From positions 1-63,614 of the forward strand of contig JAKISU010000003.1 in the NCBI GenBank assembly GCA_021648445.1: a DNA stretch of 63,614 bases. The letters are read 5' to 3'. The position numbers and the translations under genes are program-made. Under the pieces are notes generated by a model. The model saw only the letters and a program-made list of their open reading frames with translations, searched no databases and had not been told where the DNA came from. Position 1 is the first letter of the stretch. Each line of letters begins with the position of its first letter. Below, one piece after another: positions 39,109 to 48,630 of this stretch. This DNA comes from Flavobacteriaceae bacterium (lineage in GTDB: Bacteria > Bacteroidota > Bacteroidia > Flavobacteriales > Flavobacteriaceae).

Positions 39109-41415
39109 ATGAATCAAAATTATATCAAACCAGACAATTGGTCAATCATAGAAGAAGGTTTTGATGCAAGTCGCATAAAATCTTCAGAAAGTCTTTTCAG
39201 TATTGGTAACGGAGCCATGGGGCAACGTGCAAATTTTGAAGAAAATTACTCAGGAGCAACCTTTCAAGGAAGTTATATTGCAGGTGTTTATTATCCAGAT
39301 AAAACACGTGTCGGTTGGTGGAAAAACGGCTATCCAGAGTATTTTGCAAAAGTACTGAACGCACCAAATTGGATTGGAATAAACGTACTAATTAATGATG
39401 AACAACTCGATTTATTCGCTTGTAAAAAAGTAGAAAATTTCCGCAGACAACTCAATATGAAAGAAGGTTGGTTGTCGAGAAGTTTTACAGCAATACTTCA
39501 AAATAACATCGAAGTTAAAGTAGAAACAAAACGTTTTTTAAGTTTAGATTTAGATGAAGTTGGTGCAATCCATTATCAAATAACACCAATAAATGTTGAT
39601 GCTACAATTACATTTCAACCGTATTTAGACGTAGGAATTACCAATGAAGACACCAATTGGGACGATAACTTTTGGGACACACTACACCTAAGTCACAAAA
39701 ATAACCAGGTCTTTATACAATCAAAAACTATGAAAATAGATTTTTATATCTGTACGTTTATGGAGTCGAAAGTGTTTATAAACGGAAAATATGTTTTAAT
39801 AGAGCCAAATATTGAAACAGATGCAAATTATGCATCATTTAGTTATCAATACAATGTAAAACAAGGCGAAACATACACAATCAATAAATTTGGAGGTTAT
39901 ACAGTCGATAGAAATCACGATAAATCTGAATTAGTTTCAGTAGCAAAAACAGTTTTAGAAAAAGCCACTTTGTTAGGATTTGATAATTTACTAGAGCAGC
40001 AAAAAAATGCTTGGGCAACTATTTGGGAAACTTCAGATATTACTATTTCTGGCGATGTAAAAGCACAACAAGGTATCAGATTTAATATTTTTCAACTCAA
40101 CCAAACATATTTAGGAAAAGATGCACGATTAAATATTGGTCCAAAAGGGTTTACAGGTGAAAAATATGGAGGAAGCACTTATTGGGATACCGAAGCTTAT
40201 TGCATACCATTTTATATGGCAACCAAAGACCAACAGGTTGCCAGAAATTTATTAGAATATCGTTATAATCATTTAGAAAAAGCGATTGAAAATGCTGAAA
40301 AATTAGGCTTTTCAAAAGGAGCAGCTTTATACCCAATGGTAACTATGAATGGTGAAGAATGCCATAACGAATGGGAAATTACCTTTGAGGAAATCCACCG
40401 TAACGGAGCTATCGCTTTTGCCATTTTTAATTACTATCGATATACAGGAGACTACAGTTATATTACTGAAAAAGGTTTAGAAGTATTGATTGCTATTGCA
40501 CGTTTTTGGCGTCAACGCACAAACTATTCTAAGGCAAAAAATAAATATGTAATTCTTGGGGTTACAGGTCCGAATGAATACGAAAATAACGTAAACAATA
40601 ACTGGTATACCAATTATCTAGCACAATGGTGCATCAAATATGCCATTGAGAATATTGAAAAAATAAAATCTGATTATAGTTCTGATTATACTAGAATTAT
40701 GAATAAAGTACAACTTTCTAATGTAGAAATTGAACAATGGAATATTGTTGCAAATAATATGTACTTCCCATATTCTGAAAAACAACAGGTATATTTACAG
40801 CAAGACGGATTTTTAGACAAAGAATTGGTTACTGTTGCTGATTTAGACAAATCGAACAGACCAATCAATCAAAAATGGTCTTGGGATCGTATTTTACGTT
40901 CGCCATATATCAAACAAGCAGATGTATTACAAGGTTTCTATTTTTTTGAAGACCATTTTACGGAGGAGGAATTAGAACGACATTTTGATTTTTACGAATC
41001 ATTTACTGTTCATGAATCATCATTATCACCATGTGTACACAGTATTCAAGCTGCAAAATTAGATAAAATGGAGCAGGCATATCAATTCTATTTACGTACT
41101 TCTCGTTTAGATTTGGACGATTATAATCATGAAGTTGAAGAAGGTTTGCATATTACATCTATGGCTGGAACTTGGATGAGCATCGTTGAAGGTTTTGGAG
41201 GTATGCGTGTAAAAGACAATAGATTGTCATTTAATCCAAAAATTCCCCAGCAATGGGGTGCCTATACATTTAAAGTAAATTTTAGAAATCAAGTTTTAAA
41301 AGTGAATATCACCCAAACGGGTACTTCTTTCGAAATTGATGGAGATAATGAACTAGATATTTTGGTAAATGGTAAACAAGTAACTGTTTCGCCAAATAGT
41401 TTGGTGACCGTTTAA
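39109..41415 (+). CDS. GH65 maltose (disaccharide) phosphorylase; start adjusted from 39091
   Basis: NMKEGWLSRSF; PKGFTGEKYGGSTYWDTEAYCIPFYM; catalytic region VTGPNEYENNVNNNWYTN. Confidence 0.93.
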   Translation: MNQNYIKPDNWSIIEEGFDASRIKSSESLFSIGNGAMGQRANFEENYSGATFQGSYIAGVYYPDKTRVGWWKNGYPEYFAKVLNAPNWIGINVLINDEQLDLFACKKVENFRRQLNMKEGWLSRSFTAILQNNIEVKVETKRFLSLDLDEVGAIHYQITPINVDATITFQPYLDVGITNEDTNWDDNFWDTLHLSHKNNQVFIQSKTMKIDFYICTFMESKVFINGKYVLIEPNIETDANYASFSYQYNVKQGETYTINKFGGYTVDRNHDKSELVSVAKTVLEKATLLGFDNLLEQQKNAWATIWETSDITISGDVKAQQGIRFNIFQLNQTYLGKDARLNIGPKGFTGEKYGGSTYWDTEAYCIPFYMATKDQQVARNLLEYRYNHLEKAIENAEKLGFSKGAALYPMVTMNGEECHNEWEITFEEIHRNGAIAFAIFNYYRYTGDYSYITEKGLEVLIAIARFWRQRTNYSKAKNKYVILGVTGPNEYENNVNNNWYTNYLAQWCIKYAIENIEKIKSDYSSDYTRIMNKVQLSNVEIEQWNIVANNMYFPYSEKQQVYLQQDGFLDKELVTVADLDKSNRPINQKWSWDRILRSPYIKQADVLQGFYFFEDHFTEEELERHFDFYESFTVHESSLSPCVHSIQAAKLDKMEQAYQFYLRTSRLDLDDYNHEVEEGLHITSMAGTWMSIVEGFGGMRVKDNRLSFNPKIPQQWGAYTFKVNFRNQVLKVNITQTGTSFEIDGDNELDILVNGKQVTVSPNSLVTV

Positions 41416-41436
41416 GAAAACATCATTCTAAATGAA

Positions 41437-41520
41437 TGTCCGTTCGAGCGCAGTCGAGAACTATTTTTGAAAATAGGTTTTATACTAAATAAAAAGGTCT
41501 CGACTGCGCTCGACCAGACA
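41437..41520. repeat. REP-like palindromic element, copy 2
   Basis: TGTCCGTTCGAGCGCAGTCGAGAAC ... GTCTCGACTGCGCTCGACCAGACA. Confidence 0.85.
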
Positions 41521-41538
41521 ATAACAAGAACATTAATT

Positions 41539-41605
41539 ATGAAACGAGCATGTTAATCCCGAAGCTTCGGGATGACCTTTAAAAATCAATAAATATAAAC
41601 ACATG
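41539..41605 (+). promoter_or_regulatory. Leader module copy B (MKRAC mini-ORF + one hairpin + A-rich tail)
   Basis: atgaaacgagcatgttaatcccgaagcttcgggatgacctttaaaaatcaataaatataaacacatg. Confidence 0.85.
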
Positions 41606-43450
41606 AAAAACTTACTTTACATTCTATTCTTTTCTTTTAGTTTATCTATCTTTTCTCAAGTAGAAAAAATAGAACCTCCATTTTGGTGGGGCAACATGCA
41701 GAACACCGAATTACAAATTATGTGTTATGGAAAAAATATAGCTCAATATGATGTTTCAATTTCTGATAATATCAAGATAATTAACATTAGAAAAACTGAA
41801 AACCCTAATTATATTTTTGTGACTATTGATACTAAAAATGTACCAGTAAGTACATTCCAAATAGTGTTTAAAAAGAAAGGAAAAACAAAATTTTCTCACC
41901 CTTATGAATTAAAACAACGAAAAGAAAACTCAGCTTTACGAAAAGGTTTTGATGCTTCAGATGTTATGTATTTGATAATGCCAGATCGTTTTGCTAATGG
42001 AAATCCAAATAATGATAGTACAGATGATACTATTGAAAAAGCAACTAGAAATAATTCAAGTGGTCGACATGGAGGTGATATTCAAGGAATTATAGACCAT
42101 TTAGATTATATTCATGAACTAGGTGCTACTGCCATTTGGAGCACACCTATGTTAGAAGATAATGAACCAACATATTCTTACCATACTTACGCACAAAGTG
42201 ATTTTTACAAAATAGACCCTCGATATGGTACCAATCAAGATTATAAACGTTTGGCTGATGAAATGCATAAACGTAATATGAAATTGGTAATGGATTATGT
42301 CACGAATCATTGGGGAAGCAAACACTGGATGATTCAAGATCTGCCAACCAAAGATTGGATTCATATTTGGGAAAATAGTGAAAAAGGATTCCAACGTAGT
42401 AACTACAGAATGACAACCCAATATGATACCAATGCCTCTCAAATAGATGCAAAAGGGTGTATGAATGGTTGGTTTGATGCTACCATGCCTGATATGAATC
42501 AAAGTAACCCTTTAGTATTAAAATACATCACTCAAAATGCTATTTGGTGGATTGAATATGCAGGTTTAGACGGATTTAGAGTAGATACCTATTCTTACAA
42601 CGATAAAGAAGCTATTGCTAAATGGACCAAAGCTATCATGGATGAATACCCACATTTCAATATTGTTGGTGAAGTTTGGATGCACGATCAGGCGCAAATT
42701 GCTTATTGGCAAAAAGATAGTCAAATTGGTGCTTTACAAAGTTATAATTCATATCTGCCAAGTGTAATGGATTTTACCTTGCACGATGCTGTTACTTCCG
42801 TTTTTAACGAAGACAATGCTTCTTGGAACAACGGAATGATCAAAGTATACGAAAATTTTGTAAACGATTTTCTGTATCCTGACATCAATAATATATTGGT
42901 ATTTGCAGGTAATCATGATACTAATCGTATCAATGAAATTTACAATAATGATATTAATAAGTATAAACTGGCAATGACCCTTATTTTTACAAGTCGCGGA
43001 ATTCCGCAAATATATTATGGTGACGAAATAGGAATGTTAGGAAATAAAGAAAAAAATGGTGATATTAGGAAAGATTTTCCCGGAGGGTGGCAGGCTGATT
43101 CCAGCAATGCTTTTACAGAAAAAGGAAGAACAGAAAAACAAAACGAATACTTTAATTTTACAAAAAAAGTATTGAATTGGCGAAAAGGAAAGTCTGTAAT
43201 TCACACAGGGAAAACTATGCAATTTTTGCCTGAAAATAATGTATATGTTTATTTTAGATATAATGACACCGAAAAGGTGATGGTCATTATTAATAACAAC
43301 CCTGTAACACAAGAATTACACCTAAATCGTTTTGCTGAAATGATTAAAGGTATTACATCTGGAAAAGATATTATTTCAGATAAAGAGGTTTCTTTAGAGA
43401 ATACATTAAAAGTAGAAGGTAAATCGTCTATGATAATCGAATTAAAATGA
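41603..43450 (+). CDS. GH13 alpha-amylase/neopullulanase-like (SusA-like)
   Basis: N-terminal cyclomaltodextrinase-like domain; MDYVTNHWG, DGFRVDTYSYND, GEVW, FAGNHDTNRI. Confidence 0.93.
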   Translation: MKNLLYILFFSFSLSIFSQVEKIEPPFWWGNMQNTELQIMCYGKNIAQYDVSISDNIKIINIRKTENPNYIFVTIDTKNVPVSTFQIVFKKKGKTKFSHPYELKQRKENSALRKGFDASDVMYLIMPDRFANGNPNNDSTDDTIEKATRNNSSGRHGGDIQGIIDHLDYIHELGATAIWSTPMLEDNEPTYSYHTYAQSDFYKIDPRYGTNQDYKRLADEMHKRNMKLVMDYVTNHWGSKHWMIQDLPTKDWIHIWENSEKGFQRSNYRMTTQYDTNASQIDAKGCMNGWFDATMPDMNQSNPLVLKYITQNAIWWIEYAGLDGFRVDTYSYNDKEAIAKWTKAIMDEYPHFNIVGEVWMHDQAQIAYWQKDSQIGALQSYNSYLPSVMDFTLHDAVTSVFNEDNASWNNGMIKVYENFVNDFLYPDINNILVFAGNHDTNRINEIYNNDINKYKLAMTLIFTSRGIPQIYYGDEIGMLGNKEKNGDIRKDFPGGWQADSSNAFTEKGRTEKQNEYFNFTKKVLNWRKGKSVIHTGKTMQFLPENNVYVYFRYNDTEKVMVIINNNPVTQELHLNRFAEMIKGITSGKDIISDKEVSLENTLKVEGKSSMIIELK

Positions 43451-43482
43451 GACCTCACAGGTTTTTGAAACCTGTGAGGTCT
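43450..43482. repeat. Perfect hairpin AGACCTCACAGGTTT-TTG-AAACCTGTGAGGTCT
   Basis: 15-bp perfect stem with 3-nt loop directly at the amylase stop codon. Confidence 0.9.
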
Positions 43483-43524
43483 GAAATTAAAGACGGAAGG
43501 GTTTGTAAAATGAAACTAAAAGAC

Positions 43525-43594
43525 GTCATTACGAACGGAGTGAAGTAATCTCATCCAAAAGATAGCCACGTCGCTTACTCCTCGCAATGACAAA
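43525..43594. repeat. REP-like element GTCATTACGAACGGAGTGAAGTAATCTCAT ... TCGCTTACTCCTCGCAATGACA
   Basis: Shares GTCATT/AATCTCAT/AATGACA frame with 39017-39098. Confidence 0.65.
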
Positions 43595-43601
43595 TAGAGA
43601 A

Positions 43602-44585
43602 ATGAAACTAAAAAAATTCATTATATCATTATTTTTTATATCACTCCTTTTCTCCTGCAAAGAAGAAAAGAAACAGACTATTGTTAAAGACGTAATAGTA
43701 TCAAGAGAAGTAGAAGATATCAATCTATCAAGCGGCACGCTCCAACGTATTGACAGTTTCCCTTCAAAATTTATCAAACCACGAAATGTTGATGTTTTGC
43801 TTCCAAATAATTATACCGAAAATAAAAAATATGCTGTTTTGTATATGCATGACGGACAAATGCTGTTTGACGCTACAAAAACATGGAACAAACAAGAATG
43901 GAAAGTTGATGAGATTGTTTCAATATTATTAGAAGATAAAAAAATTAGAGATATTATTGTAGTCGCTATTTGGAATATTCCTGAAACACGACATAGTGAC
44001 TATTTCCCTCAAAAAGCTTTTGAATTACTTTCAAAAAAAGTTCAAGACTCAATATTTAATGAAGCAAATAATAATTTACAAGTTACCGGTTTAAATGCAG
44101 ACAATTATTTAAAATTTATTGTTCAAGAGCTAAAACCCTATGTTGATAAACAATTTTCAGCTTTAACAGATTATCAAAATACGTTTATTGCTGGGTCAAG
44201 TATGGGCGGATTAATATCGATGTATGCAGTTTGCGAATATCCTGAAATTTTTGCTGCTGCTGTTTGCATCTCAACACATTGGCCAGGTATAATACCTTCT
44301 GACAACAATCCTGTACCAGCAACTTTTTTTAGTTATATGGAAGCAAACTTGCCTTCGCCCAAAACACATAAGTTCTATTTTGATTATGGTACAGAAACCC
44401 TAGATCAGTACTATCCGCAATATCTTGATGTTGTAGACAAAATATTTTTTGAGAAAGGATATACTGAGAAAAATTATATGAATCTTGAATTTGAAGGCGC
44501 CGATCATTCTGAAGAGTCTTGGAATAGACGATTTGATATTCCACTTATATTTTTATTAAAGAGAGACTTAGATGAAAGCAAATAA
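43602..44585 (+). CDS. Esterase D-like alpha/beta hydrolase lipoprotein; start adjusted from 43587
   Basis: Lipobox LLFSC; LYMHDGQMLFD; AGSSMGGLISMYA nucleophile elbow. Confidence 0.85.
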   Translation: MKLKKFIISLFFISLLFSCKEEKKQTIVKDVIVSREVEDINLSSGTLQRIDSFPSKFIKPRNVDVLLPNNYTENKKYAVLYMHDGQMLFDATKTWNKQEWKVDEIVSILLEDKKIRDIIVVAIWNIPETRHSDYFPQKAFELLSKKVQDSIFNEANNNLQVTGLNADNYLKFIVQELKPYVDKQFSALTDYQNTFIAGSSMGGLISMYAVCEYPEIFAAAVCISTHWPGIIPSDNNPVPATFFSYMEANLPSPKTHKFYFDYGTETLDQYYPQYLDVVDKIFFEKGYTEKNYMNLEFEGADHSEESWNRRFDIPLIFLLKRDLDESK

Positions 44586-46962
44586 ACTATATATATTTTT
44601 ATTTCTAATCACTTCCATTTCGTTTGCCCAAAACGATAAAAGAGTCTTTAAAAATTTTAAAAAAAGTGAGAATAGTTTTGAAATTAATACCAATGACGGA
44701 AAATATATCATAACCCCATATAATGATAATATAATAGAAACTACATTTATTCCTAAAGGAGAAGTTTATAATAAGAACTCACATACAATTGTTATAAAAC
44801 CTCAAAAAATAACTATAACTACAGCTGTAACGGTTGATAGAATTGAAATCCTAACCAATGGTATTTCTGTTGTTGTTCAAAAATCACCTTTTCAAATACA
44901 ATATTCATATAAAAATAAGATCCTTTTATCTGAAAAAAACGGTTATATAAAAACAGATAGCACCGAAGTTTTAGATTTTAATATCTCTTCTGATGAAGTT
45001 CTTTATGGAGGTGGTGCAAGAGCTTTAGGAATGAACAGACGTGGTAATCGGTTGCAATTATATAACAGAGCGCATTATGGTTATGAAACACATTCTGAAT
45101 TGATGAATTTTACTATGCCATTAGTATTATCTTCAAAAATTTATGCTGTGCATTTTGACAATGCTCCTATCGGATTTTTAGATTTAGACAGCAAAAAAAA
45201 TAACACCCTAAGCTATGAAACTATTAGTGGTCGAAAAACCTATCAAGTTATTGCTAATGATTCTTGGTTAGGCTTGATTGATAATTATACCGATTTAACG
45301 GGAAAACAACCTTTATTGCCACGTTGGGCACTAGGTAATTTTTCGAGTAGATTTGGTTATCATAGTGAAAAAGAAACACGTGAGACAGTTCAAAAATTTA
45401 TTGACGAAAAAATACCTTTAGATGCTGTAATTATTGATATTTATTGGTTTGGGAAAGAAATGAAAGGCACCATGGGAAATCTTAAATTTTTAAAAGATTC
45501 TTTTCCAACTCCTAAAAAAATGATTGCCGATTTTCAAAAAAAGGGCGTAAAAACCATATTGGTAACTGAACCTTTTGTTTTAACAACATCAAAACGTTGG
45601 CAAGAAGTCGTTGAGAAAGATGTTTTAGCAAAAGATTCTCTTGGAAATCCTTTCAAATTCGATTTTTACTTTGGTAATACCGGATTGATAGATATTTATA
45701 ACCCTAAAGGAAAAGATTGGTTTTGGAATATTTACAAAGAGTTAGCAGAAATGGGAATTCAAGGTGTTTGGGGTGATTTGGGAGAACCAGAAGTTCATCC
45801 TTCAGGTTTATTACACGCAACAGGAACCGCAGATGAAGTTCATAATATTTACGGTCATGATTGGGCACGTTTGATTTATGAAGGATACAAAAAAGAATTT
45901 CCAAATCAACGTCCTTTTATTTTAATGCGTGCTGGTTATTCCGGATCACAACGTTTCGGAATGATTCCTTGGTCTGGAGATGTTAACCGAACTTGGGGCG
46001 GATTACAATCACAACCAGAAATTGCCTTACAAATGAGTATGCAAGGAATGGCTTTTATGCATTCTGATCTGGGCGGTTTTGCAGGCGCAAATCTTGATGA
46101 TGAATTATATACCCGTTGGCTGCAATATGGCGTTTTTCAACCAATTTACAGACCACATGCACAAGAAGAAGTGCCAGCCGAACCTGTATTTAGAGAACCT
46201 AAAACCAAAGCCTTGGCAAAGCAATCTATAGAACTGCGATATAAATTATTGCCTTACAATTACACTTTGGCATTTCAAAATAACCAATCAGGAGCACCAT
46301 TAATGCGTCCGCTATTTTTTGACGAACCAGATAATAATAAGTTATTAAATAGTGCTACTTCTTACCTTTGGGGGAACGATTTTTTAGTAACACCAATTCT
46401 TAATTCTGGAGTAAAAGAAAAAGAGGTTTATTTTCCACAAAAAAGTAATTGGTTTGATTTTTATACTCATGAAAAATTTGGAGGAGGAACTACACATTTA
46501 GTAAAAACTCATAATAATTCAATTCCAACTTTTGTAAGAGGTGGCGCTTTTATTCCTATGGCAAAGCCAATGCAAACAACAGCCGACTATAATTCAAATA
46601 GTTTCAACTTACACTATTATTTTGACGCATCAGCTAATCAATACGAGTCACAATTATACAACGATGATGGCGAAACATCAAATGCTTTTGAAAAAGACAA
46701 CTATGAAATACTCTGTTTTAAAGGTGAGGCTAAAAAAAGAAAATTAAACATTGAATTTAAAACCGAAACAGGAAGTCTGTACACTTCAGAAAGTAAACAA
46801 ATAGAATTGGTAATTCACAATATTAATAAAGAACCTAAACGCATTAAAATTGATGGCAAAAAGACTTTAGTAAATTGGAATTCTCAAAATAAAACACTTT
46901 TGATTCCTGTTAACTGGAATACAAAAGAAGTATTAAAAATACATATAAAACTTAAGAAATGA
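44572..46962 (+). CDS. GH31 alpha-glucosidase
   Basis: GVWGDLGEPEVHPSG; RPFILMRAGYSGSQRFGMIPWSGDV. Confidence 0.94.
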   Translation: MKANKLYIFLFLITSISFAQNDKRVFKNFKKSENSFEINTNDGKYIITPYNDNIIETTFIPKGEVYNKNSHTIVIKPQKITITTAVTVDRIEILTNGISVVVQKSPFQIQYSYKNKILLSEKNGYIKTDSTEVLDFNISSDEVLYGGGARALGMNRRGNRLQLYNRAHYGYETHSELMNFTMPLVLSSKIYAVHFDNAPIGFLDLDSKKNNTLSYETISGRKTYQVIANDSWLGLIDNYTDLTGKQPLLPRWALGNFSSRFGYHSEKETRETVQKFIDEKIPLDAVIIDIYWFGKEMKGTMGNLKFLKDSFPTPKKMIADFQKKGVKTILVTEPFVLTTSKRWQEVVEKDVLAKDSLGNPFKFDFYFGNTGLIDIYNPKGKDWFWNIYKELAEMGIQGVWGDLGEPEVHPSGLLHATGTADEVHNIYGHDWARLIYEGYKKEFPNQRPFILMRAGYSGSQRFGMIPWSGDVNRTWGGLQSQPEIALQMSMQGMAFMHSDLGGFAGANLDDELYTRWLQYGVFQPIYRPHAQEEVPAEPVFREPKTKALAKQSIELRYKLLPYNYTLAFQNNQSGAPLMRPLFFDEPDNNKLLNSATSYLWGNDFLVTPILNSGVKEKEVYFPQKSNWFDFYTHEKFGGGTTHLVKTHNNSIPTFVRGGAFIPMAKPMQTTADYNSNSFNLHYYFDASANQYESQLYNDDGETSNAFEKDNYEILCFKGEAKKRKLNIEFKTETGSLYTSESKQIELVIHNINKEPKRIKIDGKKTLVNWNSQNKTLLIPVNWNTKEVLKIHIKLKK

Positions 46963-48626
46963 AAAAAGTAATAGTCATATTATTTGTGTTAACTTTTGTA
47001 TTCAGTTGTACCCAGAAAAAAAAAACAGAAACGATTTTTGTTAGTTACGAAAAACCATTTTTATGGAAATCTGCCAGCATCTATTTTTTATTGACAGACC
47101 GTTTTAATAATGGCGATACTTCAAACGATGTTAATTTTGACAGAACAAAGGAAACTGGGAAACTCAGAGGTTTTGAAGGAGGTGATATTAAAGGCATCAC
47201 TCAAAAAATTGAAGAGGGTTATTTTACAGATTTAGGAATCAATGCTATTTGGATGACACCAATTGTAGAACAGATTCATGGCGGAACTGATGAAGGTACA
47301 GGAGTTACTTATGGTTATCATGGTTATTGGACAAAAGATTGGACTGCTTTAGATCCAAATTTTGGTACAAAAGAAGATTTACACCAATTAGTAAAAACAG
47401 CACATAAAAAAGGAATTCGTATTATTTTAGATGCTGTTATTAATCATACAGGGCCAACAACAGCATTAGATGAAGTTTGGTCAAAAGAATGGGTAAGGAC
47501 AGAGCCAAACTGCAATTACAAAGATTATAAGTCTTTTGTTACTTGTACTTTAGTCGAAAATTTACCAGACATAAAAACAGAAAGCAACGAAAATGTTGAA
47601 TTGCCAAAGCAATTAGTAGAAAAATGGAAAAAAGAAGGACGATACGAACAAGAAATTGCAGAATTAGATGCCTTTTTTAAAAGAACAAATTATCCAAGAG
47701 CATCAAGATATTATATTATAAAATGGCTAACAGATTATATTAAAGAATTTGGTATTGATGGTTACAGAGCAGATACAGTAAAGCATATAGAAGAATCTGT
47801 TTGGAAAGAATTTAAAGAAGAATGTGATTATTCTTTTAAATTATGGAAAAAAAATAATCCAACCAAAGTTATAGATACAACAGATTTTTATTTGGTAGGA
47901 GAAGTTTATGGCTACGGAATAGACTCTGGAAAATACTATAACTTTAGTGATAAAAAAGTAGATTATTTTAATAACGGATTTCAAAGTTTAATAAATTTTG
48001 AGTTCAAATGGAATGCAAAACAATTAGGTAGTTATGAAGAATTATTCGTAAAATATGCTACTATTTTGCAAGGCGAATTAAAAGAATACGAAATTCTAAA
48101 TTATTTGACTTCGCACGATGATGGACAACCATTCGACCCAAAAAGAGAAAAGCCTTTTGAAACAGCAACAAAATTACTATTAGCATCAGGAACATCACAA
48201 ATTTATTATGGAGATGAAACAGCAAGAAATTTAATAATTGAAGGTACAAATGGTGATGCAACACTGCGTTCTAATATGAATTGGAGTGAGATTAAAACTA
48301 ATAAGCAAACACAAAAAATTCTAGAACATTGGCAAAAATTAGGGCAGTTTAGAAAAAATCATATTGCAATTGGTGCAGGAAAGCATCAAATGATAATTGA
48401 AAAACCTTATACGTTTTATAGAACATACTCTAAAGGCGAATACAAAGATGAAGTCGTTATAGGTTTAGATTTTCCAAAAGGAGAAAAGGAAATAAATGTA
48501 AGAGTTGTATTTAACGATGGTGAAAAAATAATCGATGCGTATTCAGGAAAAGAAGCAAAAGTTAACAACGGAAAAGTAATTATAGATTCAGAATTTGACA
48601 TCGTATTATTAGAAATTAAAAATTAG
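46959..48626 (+). CDS. GH13 alpha-amylase lipoprotein
   Basis: Lipobox FVFSC; LDAVINHTG; GIDGYRADTVKH; LVGEVYG; NYLTSHDDG. Confidence 0.94.
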   Translation: MKKVIVILFVLTFVFSCTQKKKTETIFVSYEKPFLWKSASIYFLLTDRFNNGDTSNDVNFDRTKETGKLRGFEGGDIKGITQKIEEGYFTDLGINAIWMTPIVEQIHGGTDEGTGVTYGYHGYWTKDWTALDPNFGTKEDLHQLVKTAHKKGIRIILDAVINHTGPTTALDEVWSKEWVRTEPNCNYKDYKSFVTCTLVENLPDIKTESNENVELPKQLVEKWKKEGRYEQEIAELDAFFKRTNYPRASRYYIIKWLTDYIKEFGIDGYRADTVKHIEESVWKEFKEECDYSFKLWKKNNPTKVIDTTDFYLVGEVYGYGIDSGKYYNFSDKKVDYFNNGFQSLINFEFKWNAKQLGSYEELFVKYATILQGELKEYEILNYLTSHDDGQPFDPKREKPFETATKLLLASGTSQIYYGDETARNLIIEGTNGDATLRSNMNWSEIKTNKQTQKILEHWQKLGQFRKNHIAIGAGKHQMIIEKPYTFYRTYSKGEYKDEVVIGLDFPKGEKEINVRVVFNDGEKIIDAYSGKEAKVNNGKVIIDSEFDIVLLEIKN

Positions 48627-48630
48627 AAAA

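Noticed and set aside
43037-43777. Minus-strand ORFs in the GH13/esterase region
   Set aside because: Shadow frames of conserved glycoside hydrolase/esterase genes and of a REP-like repeat.
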